Assembly (NCBI GenBank): GCA_963704335.1 | Contig: OY969889.1 | Location: 930,001 to 994,000 of the forward strand | Direction of reading: 5' to 3' | Source of the DNA: PALSA-612 sp963704335 | GTDB lineage: Bacteria; Actinomycetota; Thermoleophilia; Gaiellales; Gaiellaceae | Length of the DNA stretch: 64,000 bases | Part shown: positions 7,534 through 16,859 of the stretch, piece by piece | Position numbering within the stretch: position 1 is the stretch's first letter | Layout: each line of letters starts with the position of its first letter | Program-made: the position numbers and the translations under genes | Notes under the pieces: model-generated | Database searches by the model: none | Told to the model about the DNA's origin: nothing | The model's input: only the letters and a program-made list of their open reading frames with translations

Positions 7534-8438
7534 TATCGGTCGTCGTCACGCTCTACAACGAGTCGGCATCGCTCGACGAGCTGTACCGGCGCACGGTCGC
7601 CTCTCTGGAGGGACTCGACCGGCCCTTCGAGATCATCTTCGTCGACGACGGGTCGACCGACGGCAGCTTCGCCGAGCTCGAGCGCCTGCACGCCGCGGAC
7701 GACCGTGTGCGCGCCGTCCGCTTTCGGCGCAACTTCGGCCAGCACCCGGCGATGCACGCCGGCCTCGTCCGGGCGCAGGGCGACGTCGTCGTGACGATGG
7801 ACGGCGATCTCCAGAACGCCCCCGAGGACATCCCGAAGCTCGTGGCCGCCGTCGAGGCGGGCGCCGACGTGGCCAGCGGGCGGCGGGTCGCGCGCCGCGA
7901 CTCGTGGGGCCGGACGCTGCCGTCGCGGCTGATCAACAGCATGCTGCGCCGCTTCACGGGTGTTGCTGTCTCCGACTTTGGCTGCGCCTTCAATGCCTAC
8001 CGGCGCGAGGCGCTGACGCCGATGCTCGGTGCGATCGGCAAGCAGAAGTTCACGAAGGCGCTCGTGCTCTCGGGCGGCGCCAGCGTCGTCGAGGTCGACG
8101 TCCAGCACGCGTCGCGGCAGGGATCATCTCGTTACTCGCCGCTGCGGCTGACGCGGGTGGCGCTCCACGTGCTGGCCGGCTTCTGGCCGCAGCCGATCCA
8201 GTGGATCGGCGTGACGCTGGGCATCGTCTGCTCGCTCGCGGCGTGTGCGCTCGGCGTCTACGGCGTCGCCTACTGGATCGGCGAGAACGACTTCCCCGGC
8301 CCGCTCTTCGGCGGCGCCGCGATCGTGTTCGTGCTGGGCGTCCAGGGCTTTATCCTCGCCCTCGTCGGCGAATACCTGGGCAGAATCCAACGCGACGTGG
8401 AAGGACGTCCTCTCTACACCATCGAGCGCGAGCTGTGA
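7530..8438 (+). CDS. Family 2 glycosyltransferase, polyprenyl-phosphate type (ArnC/GtrB-like)
   Basis: 302 aa from the GTG at 7530. N-terminal GT-A domain with VVVTLYNESASLDELY, VDDGSTDGS (about 34-42) and the catalytic MDGDLQNAPEDIP; RNFGQHPAMHAGL is typical of undecaprenyl-phosphate glycosyltransferases. Two C-terminal membrane helices (about 215-280) and LVGEYLGRIQRDVEGRPLY complete the ArnC/GtrB/DPM pattern. It likely loads a sugar on undecaprenyl phosphate at the inner face of the membrane. GTGA overlap with both neighbours. The frame is open far upstream, but the family start fits 7530. Confidence 0.85.
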   Translation: MISVVVTLYNESASLDELYRRTVASLEGLDRPFEIIFVDDGSTDGSFAELERLHAADDRVRAVRFRRNFGQHPAMHAGLVRAQGDVVVTMDGDLQNAPEDIPKLVAAVEAGADVASGRRVARRDSWGRTLPSRLINSMLRRFTGVAVSDFGCAFNAYRREALTPMLGAIGKQKFTKALVLSGGASVVEVDVQHASRQGSSRYSPLRLTRVALHVLAGFWPQPIQWIGVTLGIVCSLAACALGVYGVAYWIGENDFPGPLFGGAAIVFVLGVQGFILALVGEYLGRIQRDVEGRPLYTIEREL

Positions 8439-9433
8439 GCAAGCGCGTCCTCGTTACGGGTGGCGCAGGTTTCATCTCGTCGAACGTCGTCCGCCATCTG
8501 CTGGCAGCGACGCCGCACGAGGTGGTGTCGCTCGACGCGCTGACGTATGCGGGCAATCTCGAGAACCTGGCCGACGTGCTCTCGCACGAGCGGCTGTCCT
8601 TCGTGGAGGGCGACGTCCGCGACGCCGATCTCGTACGCGACCTCGTCGCCGGCGTGGACGTGATCGTCAACGCTGCCGCCGAGTCCCACGTCGAGAAGTC
8701 GATCCGCGAGGGCGCGTCCGAGTTCGTGACCACGAACGTCGAGGGTACGCAGATCCTGCTGGACGCCGTGCGGGAGACTCCCGTCGACCGCTTCGTCCTT
8801 ATCTCCTCGAGCGAGGTGTACGGCACCGCCGAGCAGGCGCCGATGGACGAGGAGCACGCTCTCAACCCTCGCAGCCCGTACGCGGCGACGAAGGCAGGCG
8901 CCGACCGGCTCGCGTACTCGTATGCCGTCACGTACGACCTGCCGATCGTGATCCTCCGGCCGTTCAACAACTACGGGCCGCGACAGCATCCCGAGAAGCT
9001 GATCCCCCAGTTCATCACCAGCGCTCTCGAGGATGAGCCGCTGACCGTGCACGGGGACGGCTCGGCATCGCGCGACTGGCTGTACGTGGACGACGACGCC
9101 GAGGCCATCGAGGCAGTCATCGAGGCAGATCTGGACACGGTCTCGGGCGAGGTGATCAATGTCGCCACCGGCATCGACCTCTCCGTGACGGAGATCGCCG
9201 ATCTCGTTCTGGAGGCCCTCGACAAGCCCGCGTCTCTGAAGGAGCACGTCGACGAGCGGCCCGGGCAGGTGCAGCGCCACATCGGCTCCACCGACAAGGC
9301 GGCCCGGCTCCTCGGCTGGCGTGCCCGGACGCGCTTCGAGACGGGTCTGGAACGCACCGTCGCGTGGTATCGCGACAATGAAGCCTGGTGGAGGGGAGTT
9401 CGGGCTCGGAGCGTCGGCGTTTACTCGTCCTAG
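8435..9433 (+). CDS. NAD-dependent epimerase/dehydratase (extended SDR), nucleotide-sugar type
   Basis: 332 aa from the GTG at 8435 (GTGA overlap). The Rossmann motif TGGAGFISSNVVRHL, the ISSSEVYG segment with the active-site Ser, and the YAATK catalytic Tyr/Lys pair are intact; RPFNNYGPRQHPEKLIPQFI and the GDGSASRDWLYVDD region are typical of dTDP-glucose 4,6-dehydratase and UDP-sugar dehydratase/decarboxylase relatives. It oxidises C4 of a nucleotide sugar; product not predictable. A DegT aminotransferase two genes on could aminate a 4-keto product, giving a 4-amino-sugar route. The end overlaps the next gene by 46 nt. Confidence 0.82.
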   Translation: MSKRVLVTGGAGFISSNVVRHLLAATPHEVVSLDALTYAGNLENLADVLSHERLSFVEGDVRDADLVRDLVAGVDVIVNAAAESHVEKSIREGASEFVTTNVEGTQILLDAVRETPVDRFVLISSSEVYGTAEQAPMDEEHALNPRSPYAATKAGADRLAYSYAVTYDLPIVILRPFNNYGPRQHPEKLIPQFITSALEDEPLTVHGDGSASRDWLYVDDDAEAIEAVIEADLDTVSGEVINVATGIDLSVTEIADLVLEALDKPASLKEHVDERPGQVQRHIGSTDKAARLLGWRARTRFETGLERTVAWYRDNEAWWRGVRARSVGVYSS

Positions 9434-10635
9434 GGGCCGGCCCCGGGCAGCTCGGGCTGCTGGAGGCGGCTCAGGAGCGCGGGGTCTATGTCGTCGCCGT
9501 CGATCGCGATCCGGCCGCCCCCGGCTTCCGCTACGCGGACCGGCGGGCGATCGTCTCCGTCGAGGACGAGAACGCGGTCGACCGGCTGGCCGCCGCGGAG
9601 CGGGTCGACGGCATCATCGCGCCGGGCATCGACTTCCCGGTCGGCCTGGCGGCGCGCGTGGCGGCTCGCCACAACCTCCGGCATCCGCTTTCTCCGGAGG
9701 TGGCGCAGGCGGCGGTGTCGAAGCTCCGCCAGCGCGAGCGGCTCGTCGAGGCGGGTGTCCCACACGCTCCCTTCCGTGTCTGCACGTCGGCGGCCGGCGC
9801 AGAGCTGGCGGCCGCAGAGCTCGGCCTCCCTGTCGTGCTCAAGCCCCCGGACCGCCAGGGGCAGCGCGGGTTGACGGTGGTGACGGCCGCGGAGGACGTG
9901 GCGGAGGCGTTCGAGACGGCACTGGCAGCAGCGCGCGGGCAGATCGTGCTCGTCGACAAGCTCGTGGCTGGACCGGAGCTGACGGTCAATGCGTTCTCGG
10001 TCGGTGGAGAGTTCCACCCGCTGACGGTGACCGACCGCGTGGTCGCCGAGCCACCCGCTTTCGGTGTGGCGTTGGCCCACGTCTGGCCCAGCGAGCTGGA
10101 CACCGCCGTCGTTGATGCTGCTATCGAGCTTGCGCGGGCGGCCGCGCAAGCCGTCGGCGTCCAGGATGGGCCGACGTACACGCAAGTGCTCGTCGGCCAG
10201 AACGGGCCGGTCGTGGGCGAGCTCGCCGCGCGGGTGGGTGGCGGCCACGACGCGGAGCTATGCGAGGCCGCGCTCGGCGTCGATCTCAACGGCGCGGCGA
10301 TCGCCGCCGCGCTCGGCGAGGAGATTTCGGCTGCGAAGCTCCGCCCGCAGTCGCCCGGCGGCGGTGCCTGCGTCCGCTTCCTCGTCGCGCCGGAGGGCTC
10401 GGTGGAGGAAGTCGACGGCATCGAGCGGGCGGAGACGAGCGACGGCGTCGCGTGGGTGCGCGTGTATCGCAAGCCGGGAGACGAGATCCGGCCGCTGCGC
10501 CAGGGATCCGACCGCGCCGGCGCGGTGCTGTCCGTGGGCGAGAGCCGGAAGCAGGCGCTGGCACGGGCTAGGAGGGCGGCGAGACGCGTACGCTTCCGCG
10601 TTGTTGAGACCCGCTCCCCCGTCGAGATCGCCTAG
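9388..10635 (+). CDS. ATP-grasp domain ligase
   Basis: 415 aa. The GTG at 9388 is the only plausible start before the nucleotide-binding LLVLGAGPGQLGLLEAAQ; this gives a 46-nt overlap with the SDR gene. The layout matches PurK/carbamoyl-phosphate-synthase-like ATP-grasp enzymes: pre-ATP-grasp Rossmann region, PVVLKPPDRQGQRGL lysine segment (about 150-165), and the GELAARVGGGHDAEL metal/ATP site near 275-290. It would join a carboxylate to an amine or similar nucleophile using ATP. Placed between a nucleotide-sugar SDR and a DegT aminotransferase, it may attach an amino acid or other acyl group to an amino sugar; that is inference. Confidence 0.75.
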   Translation: MEGSSGSERRRLLVLGAGPGQLGLLEAAQERGVYVVAVDRDPAAPGFRYADRRAIVSVEDENAVDRLAAAERVDGIIAPGIDFPVGLAARVAARHNLRHPLSPEVAQAAVSKLRQRERLVEAGVPHAPFRVCTSAAGAELAAAELGLPVVLKPPDRQGQRGLTVVTAAEDVAEAFETALAAARGQIVLVDKLVAGPELTVNAFSVGGEFHPLTVTDRVVAEPPAFGVALAHVWPSELDTAVVDAAIELARAAAQAVGVQDGPTYTQVLVGQNGPVVGELAARVGGGHDAELCEAALGVDLNGAAIAAALGEEISAAKLRPQSPGGGACVRFLVAPEGSVEEVDGIERAETSDGVAWVRVYRKPGDEIRPLRQGSDRAGAVLSVGESRKQALARARRAARRVRFRVVETRSPVEIA

Positions 10636-11755
10636 GGAGACCTTCCTCGGCTTTCAGCCGCCCGCCCTCGGTGAAGAGGAGATCGCGGCGGTCGCCGAGA
10701 CGCTGCGCTCGGGCTGGTTGACCACCGGGCCGAAGGCGGCCGAGCTGGAGCGGCGGTTCGCCGAATACGCGGGCGCGGAGCACGCGGTGGCGGTCTCCTC
10801 GGGCACCGCCGCTATGCACCTTTCGCTCCTGGCGCTCGGCGTCGGGCCGGGCGACGAGGTGATCACGACGCCGATCACCTGGCCGGCGACGGCGAACGTC
10901 ATCGTCCACACCGGCGCCACGCCGGTCTTCGCGGACGTTCGTGAGGCCGATCTCAACATCGATCCCGAGCGGGTCGCTGCTCTCATCGGGCCCCGGACAA
11001 AGGCGATTCTGCCCGTCCACTTCGCGGGGCAGCCGGTGGACCTCGATCCGATCTCGGAGCCGGGGCTGCCGGTGATCGAGGACGCGGCGCACGCGGTCGA
11101 GAGCGCGTATCGCGGTCGCAAGATCGGGGCGATCTCCGAGGCGACGTGCTTCTCGCTCTATGCCACGAAGAACGTCGCTGCCGGCGAGGGCGGCGTGATC
11201 ACCACCAACAACGCCGAGATCGCACGTGCGATCGATGACCTTCGCGTCATGCGGCGCGGTCACGGCTCGCTGTACGACATTGCCGTGCCCGGCTACAAGG
11301 CGAACCTCTCCGACGTACTGGCGGCGATCGCCCTCTGCCAGCTGGACAAGCTGGAGCGGCACCGGGCGATTCGTGCGCGCCACGTCGAGGCCTACGACGC
11401 GGCGGTGGCGGATCTGGACGGGATCGAGCCGCTCGCCCGTGACCCGCGCGACACGCACGCGCTTCATCTCTACGTCGTGCGCATCGATCCGGAGCGAGCA
11501 GGCGAGACGCGCGACGAGTACCAGCAGGCCATGGCCGCGGAGCAGATCGGCACGAGCGTCCACTTCCTGCCGGTGCACAGGCTCAGCGCCTACCGGGAGC
11601 GCAATCCCGACCAGCCGTCGTTGCCCGTCGCCGAGCGTGCCGGAGACGAGGTGCTGTCGCTGCCACTCTCGCCCGCCCACTCGGACGAAGACATCGCCGA
11701 CGCGATCGACGCCCTGCGCCGCGTGCATGCGCGGTTCACGGGGAGCGACGCGTGA
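10601..11755 (+). CDS. DegT/DnrJ/EryC1/StrS family PLP-dependent sugar aminotransferase
   Basis: 384 aa from the TTG at 10601; TTG at 10604 is equally possible, and no strong ribosome-binding site decides. Family marks: FLGFQPPALGEEEIAAV, SGWLTTGPKAAELE, AVSSGTAAMHLSLLALGV, the VIEDAAHAVES Asp, and SLYATKNVAAGEGG with the PLP lysine at about residue 190. It transfers an amino group, usually from glutamate, to a keto nucleotide sugar. The preceding SDR may make the 4-keto substrate. It is also the only DegT gene in the window, so it could supply the amination step missing from the WbpA/B/D/I-like operon at 57-61 kb. Confidence 0.88.
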   Translation: MLRPAPPSRSPRETFLGFQPPALGEEEIAAVAETLRSGWLTTGPKAAELERRFAEYAGAEHAVAVSSGTAAMHLSLLALGVGPGDEVITTPITWPATANVIVHTGATPVFADVREADLNIDPERVAALIGPRTKAILPVHFAGQPVDLDPISEPGLPVIEDAAHAVESAYRGRKIGAISEATCFSLYATKNVAAGEGGVITTNNAEIARAIDDLRVMRRGHGSLYDIAVPGYKANLSDVLAAIALCQLDKLERHRAIRARHVEAYDAAVADLDGIEPLARDPRDTHALHLYVVRIDPERAGETRDEYQQAMAAEQIGTSVHFLPVHRLSAYRERNPDQPSLPVAERAGDEVLSLPLSPAHSDEDIADAIDALRRVHARFTGSDA

Positions 11756-12729
11756 CGCAGCGCCGTAGCGTGCGGGTCACCGCGACGCTCATCGTCACGG
11801 GCCTCTGCATCGCCTACATCGTCTGGAAGATCGATCTCCAGCAGACCGTCGACATCCTCACGGAGGCGGACTACTGGTGGCTGGTGGCCGCGGTGGCGAT
11901 CATGACGGTGACGGTGCTACCCATGGCGTGGCGCTGGCAGCGGCTGCTGCAGGCGCGCTCCATCGACGAGCGACTGGGTTGGCTGACCCGGGCGTACTTC
12001 GTCGGCTACACCGCGGGACAGGTGCTGCCGACGGCCGTGGGCGGCGACGCGGCGCGGATCTTCGAGACGTCCAGGCGCCACCCTGGGCGGGGAGGGCCGA
12101 TCGCCGGCTCGGTGCTGCTCGAGCGCGCCCTCGGAGGCTCTGCCACGCTCGCCCTGGCCGCCGTGGGCTTCGCGCTTGCGCTCGGCGAATACGACGTCGG
12201 CGCGTATCTCTGGATCGAGCTCGCGTTCGTCGTGGCCACGGTCCTGCTCGCCCTCGCCGTCTTCTCGCGCTCGGCGCGGCGGCCGTTGGCGCGGACCGTG
12301 CCGCTGCTGCGGCGGCTCCGCGTGGAACGGCCCGTTCGCGCGGTGTACGAAGGGGTGCACGCCTACCGCGCGCACACGCGTCTGCTGGTCGGCGTGTTTG
12401 GTCTGACGCTCGCCATCCAGGCCGTGCGGGTGCTCGCCATCTGGTGCACGGCCGAGGCGGTGGGGATCGGCCTCTCGCCCCGCGTGTACTACGTGATGGG
12501 GCCGCTGCTCTTCCTCGTCATGCTCGTCCCGTTCACGATCAACGGGCTCGCCGTGCGCGAGGCGTTCTTCGTCAGCTTCCTCGGGCAGCTGGGCGTTTCG
12601 GCCGACGCCGCCTTCGCCGCCGGGTTCCTCTTCTTCCTCGTGACGGTGGCGATGGCGCTCCCCGGTGCGCTGATCCTCGCCTGGGAGAGCCTCCGCCGAC
12701 CAGCGAGCCCGCCTGTCCGCCATGGCTGA
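11752..12729 (+). CDS. Lysylphosphatidylglycerol synthase transmembrane-region (UPF0104) protein
   Basis: 325 aa, GTG start with GTGA overlap. Seven to eight hydrophobic helices, with LPMAWRWQRLL, the YTAGQVLPTAVGGDAARI signature (about 83-102) and LVPFTINGLAVREAFF near 260. This matches the flippase-like membrane domain of the LPG_synthase_TM/UPF0104 family, found alone next to glycosyltransferases in many polysaccharide clusters. It may flip or export a lipid-linked intermediate; the family's activity in such clusters is not firmly known. Overlaps the next gene by 8 nt. Confidence 0.8.
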   Translation: MTQRRSVRVTATLIVTGLCIAYIVWKIDLQQTVDILTEADYWWLVAAVAIMTVTVLPMAWRWQRLLQARSIDERLGWLTRAYFVGYTAGQVLPTAVGGDAARIFETSRRHPGRGGPIAGSVLLERALGGSATLALAAVGFALALGEYDVGAYLWIELAFVVATVLLALAVFSRSARRPLARTVPLLRRLRVERPVRAVYEGVHAYRAHTRLLVGVFGLTLAIQAVRVLAIWCTAEAVGIGLSPRVYYVMGPLLFLVMLVPFTINGLAVREAFFVSFLGQLGVSADAAFAAGFLFFLVTVAMALPGALILAWESLRRPASPPVRHG

Positions 12730-13612
12730 CGTCTCGGTCGTCGTCGTGACGTACGACGCGCTGCCCTGGCTCGAACGCTGCCTGGACAGCGTCGCCGAGT
12801 ACGAGACGATCGTCGTCGACAACGGGTCGACGGACGGCACGGTCGAGCTCGTCCGCGAGCGATACACGGACGTGAAGCTGATCGAGCAGCCGAATCTCGG
12901 TCTCGCCGCGGGCTGGAGCCGCGGCATCGAGTCGGCGTCAGGCCGCTTCATCCTGATGTTGAACGCCGACGCGTGGGCCGTCGGCAACGCCGTCGAGCAG
13001 CTCGCCGCCTTCGCCGACGAGCATCCGCAGGCCGCGATGGTCGGTCCGAAGCTGCTCAACACCGACGGCTCGCTCCAACGGTCCGTGCGTGGCTTCCCCA
13101 CGCTCTGGCGGCTCGCGACCGAGTACTTCTTCCTGCGCAAGCTGGGCCCGCGAACGCACGCGTTCAATGCCTTCTACGCGGGCGACTTCGACCACGACGA
13201 AACGCGCGAAGTGGAGTACGTGATGGGCGCCTGCATGCTCGTCCGGCGCGACGCCATCGACGCCGTCGGCCCACCGGACAACGCGTTCTTCCTGTTCAGC
13301 GAGGAAACCGACTGGTGCTATCGCTTCCACCGGGCAGGCTGGAGCGTGCTCTTCTTTCCCGGCGCCGAGGTCGTCCACGTCAGCGGTGCGTCTCACGGCG
13401 GGCGCTTCTTCAAGGAGAACGTTCGCGGTCACCTGCGCTTCCTCGGCAAGCATCACGGCGCGCGTGAGGCCGACCGCGCGCGGCGGCTGATGCTGTGGGC
13501 CCTGCGCCTGCGCGGCGTGCTGTTTCGCGGCGAGCGCGGCCGCATGTACCGCGACACGGCCTCGTGGCTCGCCTCCGGCTCTGCGCGGCAGCTCGCCGAC
13601 GAACCTCGTTGA
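12722..13612 (+). CDS. Family 2 glycosyltransferase, rhamnosyltransferase-like (WcaE/WbbL group)
   Basis: 296 aa. VSVVVVTYDALPWLERCL opens a GT-A fold; VDNGSTDGT and LMLNADAWAVG give the donor-binding and metal motifs; GACMLVRRDAIDAVG and FFLFSEETDWCYRFHRAGW are the acceptor-side signature of WbbL-type rhamnosyltransferases. The C-terminus is basic and may touch the membrane. A complete dTDP-rhamnose pathway at 50.4-53.3 kb could supply the donor, but donor specificity cannot be read from the sequence. It overlaps both neighbours. Confidence 0.83.
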   Translation: MADVSVVVVTYDALPWLERCLDSVAEYETIVVDNGSTDGTVELVRERYTDVKLIEQPNLGLAAGWSRGIESASGRFILMLNADAWAVGNAVEQLAAFADEHPQAAMVGPKLLNTDGSLQRSVRGFPTLWRLATEYFFLRKLGPRTHAFNAFYAGDFDHDETREVEYVMGACMLVRRDAIDAVGPPDNAFFLFSEETDWCYRFHRAGWSVLFFPGAEVVHVSGASHGGRFFKENVRGHLRFLGKHHGAREADRARRLMLWALRLRGVLFRGERGRMYRDTASWLASGSARQLADEPR

Positions 13613-15615
13613 CCGGCCGCGCCGCACCCGCCCGCTGGCCGTGGGAGCTGCTCGCGCTGCCTGCGCTCGCGCTCGCGCACGTCTTCCCGGAAACGGGTGT
13701 GGGGCTCTATGTGCGGCTCGCCGCCGCCACGCTGTGCCTGCTCGTCCCCGGTGCACTCGTCGCACGGGCGCTCGGCCAGCAGAGCGTGTTCGCGGCGCTC
13801 TCCTGGAGCCTCGCGGGGCTGACGGCCAGCTCGGCACTGATGTTCGCGGTCGAGGGGCCGCTGTGGTGGGCGCTCGTTCTGTATGCGGGAGTCGGCGCCG
13901 TCGCTCTGCCCTTCGCGGTGTGGCAGCCGCTGCAGCGGCCGTCGCCGTTCGCTATCGGCGTCGGCCTGGCCGGGGTCGGCTTCGGTATCGCTCTCTGGTC
14001 GATCGGCGGGCAGCTCGACGGCGATGCGCTGTTCCATCTCGCCCGCATCCGCAAGCTGGAGGCGTTCGACAACCTCACGCTCGACTCCGTGAACGAGTTC
14101 GTCGACGGGGGGCTGCACCCCGGCTACGCGTTTCCGCTGTGGCACGTGCTGATGGCGGGCGTGGCCTGGCTCGCCGGCGTCGATTCGGGGGCTGCTCTCC
14201 TCCACGAGCCGAGCGTGCTCGTGCCGGTGGCGTTCCTCGTCGCCTACGAGGCGGGCGTGGCCATCCTGCGCACGGCGTGGGCCGGCATCGCCGCGCTGCT
14301 CGCAGCCGTCGCCCTGACGGCGCTTGCGCCCGGACGCGGCGGCGCGTACACGGCCCTCTCGCTGCCTGCCACCTCGTCGCGGCACCTCCTCGCGCCGGCG
14401 ACGGTGGCGGCGTTCTTCGTCTTCGTCAGGAATCCGGGCTGGGCTGCGGGGCTGACGGCCGCGGCGGCGTCGTTGGCGCTCGCGCTCGTCCATCCGACGT
14501 ACGTCATCTTCGTGGCCGTGCCTCTCGGCGGCTACGTGCTGGCGCGACTCGTGCTGGCACGCGGCGAGCTTGCGCGCGGCGCGGCCGGGCTCGCCTTCGT
14601 GCTCCTACCGGCCGCAGCCGTGGCCGCCTGGCTGGCGCCGACCGTGCGCGACACGGCCTCACACAACCCGTCCGCTGCCGAGCGCGCACGCGGACTCGCG
14701 CACTACCCGGGTCAGGTGGATGTCTTCTCGCCGGACAGCTTCCGCCTCGCGCCGGAGATGCTCGGCCGTCCCGGCGCCGTCGCGATCGCCGCCCTCGTCG
14801 TGGTGCCGCTGGCGGCTCTTGCCTCACGTAGACGCTGGTCCGCGTATGTGCTCGGCGGCTCGGTGGCGCTGCTCGCGATCCTCCTGCTGCAGGACCTGTT
14901 CACGCCGTTCTCGGACGCCGTCTCGCTGTCGCAGGCTCGCCGGGCAGCCGGGTTCGTCCCGCTGGCTGTCGCCTTCGCCGGCGGTGCGGCGGTGCTCGCG
15001 CGGCTGATCTCCTGGTGGGCACTTCCCGCGGCGCTGTCGGCGGGCATCGCGCTCGAGCTCGCATACCCGGGGGAATTCACGTACACGCTGGACGAAGGCG
15101 GACCGGCCATCGCGGCGTGGATCGCGCTCGTGGGCGGCACGGTCGCGTTGATCGTCGCCGCCGTGCTGGGCAAGAGAGGGAAAGTGGACGACCGCGGGCC
15201 GCTGTCTGCGGCAGTCGCCGCGGCCTTCGTCCTGCCGGTGGCGATCTTCGGCTTCGGCCACTGGGATGCAGCGCGCTACGAGCCCTCCCCGCTCAGTGCC
15301 GGACTGGTCGCGCGGCTCGAGTCCCTGCCCGAAGGCACCGTGGTGTTCTCGGACGACTCGACGAGCTACTGGGCGGCGTCGGCGGCGCCGGTCTACATCG
15401 CCACGGCCCGGCCGGGCCACGTCGCCGACACGGACGAGAACCGGCCGTACGAACGCCGCGACGATGCGAACCGCTTCGGCAGGACGGGTGATCTCGCCAT
15501 TCCGCGGCGCTATCGCGCCGACTTCGTCCTCGTGCGCCGCGATCGCTGGCCCCGGCTCGATCTGTCACGGCCGGTGGTGTACCGCGACGGCCGCTACGTT
15601 CTCTATCGCCTGTGA
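13609..15615 (+). CDS. Large multi-pass membrane protein, GT-C-like
   Basis: 668 aa from the TTG at 13609 (TTGA overlap with the previous stop). About 14-16 hydrophobic segments fill residues 10-540, then a C-terminal soluble part of about 120 residues. The first large loop has GDALFHLARIRKLEAFDNLT and GLHPGYAFPLWHVL; an acidic Asp in an early loop is the pattern of GT-C transferases that use lipid-phosphate sugars outside the membrane. No named family is certain. Its place among glycosyltransferases and before an O-antigen-ligase-like gene suggests a late, extracytoplasmic step of polysaccharide synthesis. Confidence 0.65.
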   Translation: MTGRAAPARWPWELLALPALALAHVFPETGVGLYVRLAAATLCLLVPGALVARALGQQSVFAALSWSLAGLTASSALMFAVEGPLWWALVLYAGVGAVALPFAVWQPLQRPSPFAIGVGLAGVGFGIALWSIGGQLDGDALFHLARIRKLEAFDNLTLDSVNEFVDGGLHPGYAFPLWHVLMAGVAWLAGVDSGAALLHEPSVLVPVAFLVAYEAGVAILRTAWAGIAALLAAVALTALAPGRGGAYTALSLPATSSRHLLAPATVAAFFVFVRNPGWAAGLTAAAASLALALVHPTYVIFVAVPLGGYVLARLVLARGELARGAAGLAFVLLPAAAVAAWLAPTVRDTASHNPSAAERARGLAHYPGQVDVFSPDSFRLAPEMLGRPGAVAIAALVVVPLAALASRRRWSAYVLGGSVALLAILLLQDLFTPFSDAVSLSQARRAAGFVPLAVAFAGGAAVLARLISWWALPAALSAGIALELAYPGEFTYTLDEGGPAIAAWIALVGGTVALIVAAVLGKRGKVDDRGPLSAAVAAAFVLPVAIFGFGHWDAARYEPSPLSAGLVARLESLPEGTVVFSDDSTSYWAASAAPVYIATARPGHVADTDENRPYERRDDANRFGRTGDLAIPRRYRADFVLVRRDRWPRLDLSRPVVYRDGRYVLYRL

Positions 15616-16859
15616 AAGTCCTGATCGTCTCGCTCTACTTCCCGCCCGCGGGCGGCGGCGGCGTCCAGCGGCCGCTGAAGTTCGCAACCCATCTGCCCGA
15701 GCTGGGCATCGAGACGCACGTGCTGGCGCCGGACGACCCGAAGTGGGTGCACCGTGACGACGAGCTCCAGCCACCGACGCAGGCGTGGATCCATCGCGCG
15801 CGCTACGTGGGCCCGGAAGGCCGCCGCCCGGCCGAGGAGCTGCACGGCACGTCGGGCGCCGACCGGCTGCGCCTCCAGGCAGGCCTCTTCGGGCGACGCT
15901 TGCTCGTGCCCGACGAGAACGTCGGCTGGGCGCTGACTGCGATCCCGGCGGCTACACGCATCGTCCGGCGCGAGGGGATCGACGTCGTGCTGACGACGTC
16001 CCCGCCCGGCTCCGTCCATTTCGTCGGCGCCGCCGTGCAGCAACTGACCGGCGCGCGCTGGGTGGCCGACCTCCGCGACTCCTTGCTGGCGCATCCGCAC
16101 CGCCGGGCCGACTCGGCCGCTCTGAAGGCCAAGGAGCGCATGCGGCATGCGGTCGCACGGCTGGTCGCCCGCAAGGCGGACGCGATCGTGGCAGCGTCGG
16201 AAGCGATCGCGGAGGAGACGCGCTCGCTCGGCCCGCGCTCCGCCGTGGTGACGATCGAGAACGGCTGCGACTTCGACGACTTCTCCGGGCTCGAGCATCA
16301 CGCGAGCCCACGGTTTCGCATCACGCACGCGGGCAGCTTCTTCGGCCGGCGCGACCCACGGCCGTTCCTCACGGCGTTCGCCGACTCGGGGCTCGATGCC
16401 GTGGCCCGGTTCCTCGGTGACTTCCGCGCCGCCGACCGCGAGTGGGCGGAGACGCTTGGCCTGGGCGACCGGTTGGAGCTGCACGAGTTCGCGCCTCGCC
16501 AGCGTGCGCTCGAGCTGCAGCGCGACTCGGATGCGCTGCTGCTGCTCATTCCCGAGGCGGGAGGCCGCGGTAAGGGCGTGCTCTCGGGGAAGGTGTTCGA
16601 GTACCTCGCCGCCGAGCGTCCAATTCTGGCCGCCGTGCCGCCCGACGGCGCCGCGGCGGCGCTGATCCGCGAAACGGGGGCAGGGATCGTCGCGTCGCCA
16701 GACGACCCACAGGCCATCGGAGAGGCACTGCGGTCGCTGCACGACCGTTGGCGCGCCGGCGCCCTCGACGGCACGCCGCTGGTGCCGGAGCTGCGCCGCA
16801 AGCTCGACCGCCGGAGCCGCGTGCGCGAGCTCGCCGACCTGCTGCAGGACATCTCGTGA
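15612..16859 (+). CDS. GT-B glycosyltransferase (family 4-like)
   Basis: 415 aa, GTG start, GTGA overlap. It opens with VSLYFPPAGGGGVQRPLKFA, the glycine-rich acceptor loop of GT4 enzymes, followed by LTTSPPGSVHFVGAAV and WVADLRDSLL. The C-terminal Rossmann domain carries ITHAGSFFGRRDPRPFL and the donor-binding EAGGRGKGVLSGKVFEYLAAERPILA, in which the usual EX7E is recognisable. It is a cytoplasmic enzyme adding a sugar to a lipid-linked glycan. Coupled to the GT-C gene upstream and the ligase gene downstream. Confidence 0.83.
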   Translation: MKVLIVSLYFPPAGGGGVQRPLKFATHLPELGIETHVLAPDDPKWVHRDDELQPPTQAWIHRARYVGPEGRRPAEELHGTSGADRLRLQAGLFGRRLLVPDENVGWALTAIPAATRIVRREGIDVVLTTSPPGSVHFVGAAVQQLTGARWVADLRDSLLAHPHRRADSAALKAKERMRHAVARLVARKADAIVAASEAIAEETRSLGPRSAVVTIENGCDFDDFSGLEHHASPRFRITHAGSFFGRRDPRPFLTAFADSGLDAVARFLGDFRAADREWAETLGLGDRLELHEFAPRQRALELQRDSDALLLLIPEAGGRGKGVLSGKVFEYLAAERPILAAVPPDGAAAALIRETGAGIVASPDDPQAIGEALRSLHDRWRAGALDGTPLVPELRRKLDRRSRVRELADLLQDIS

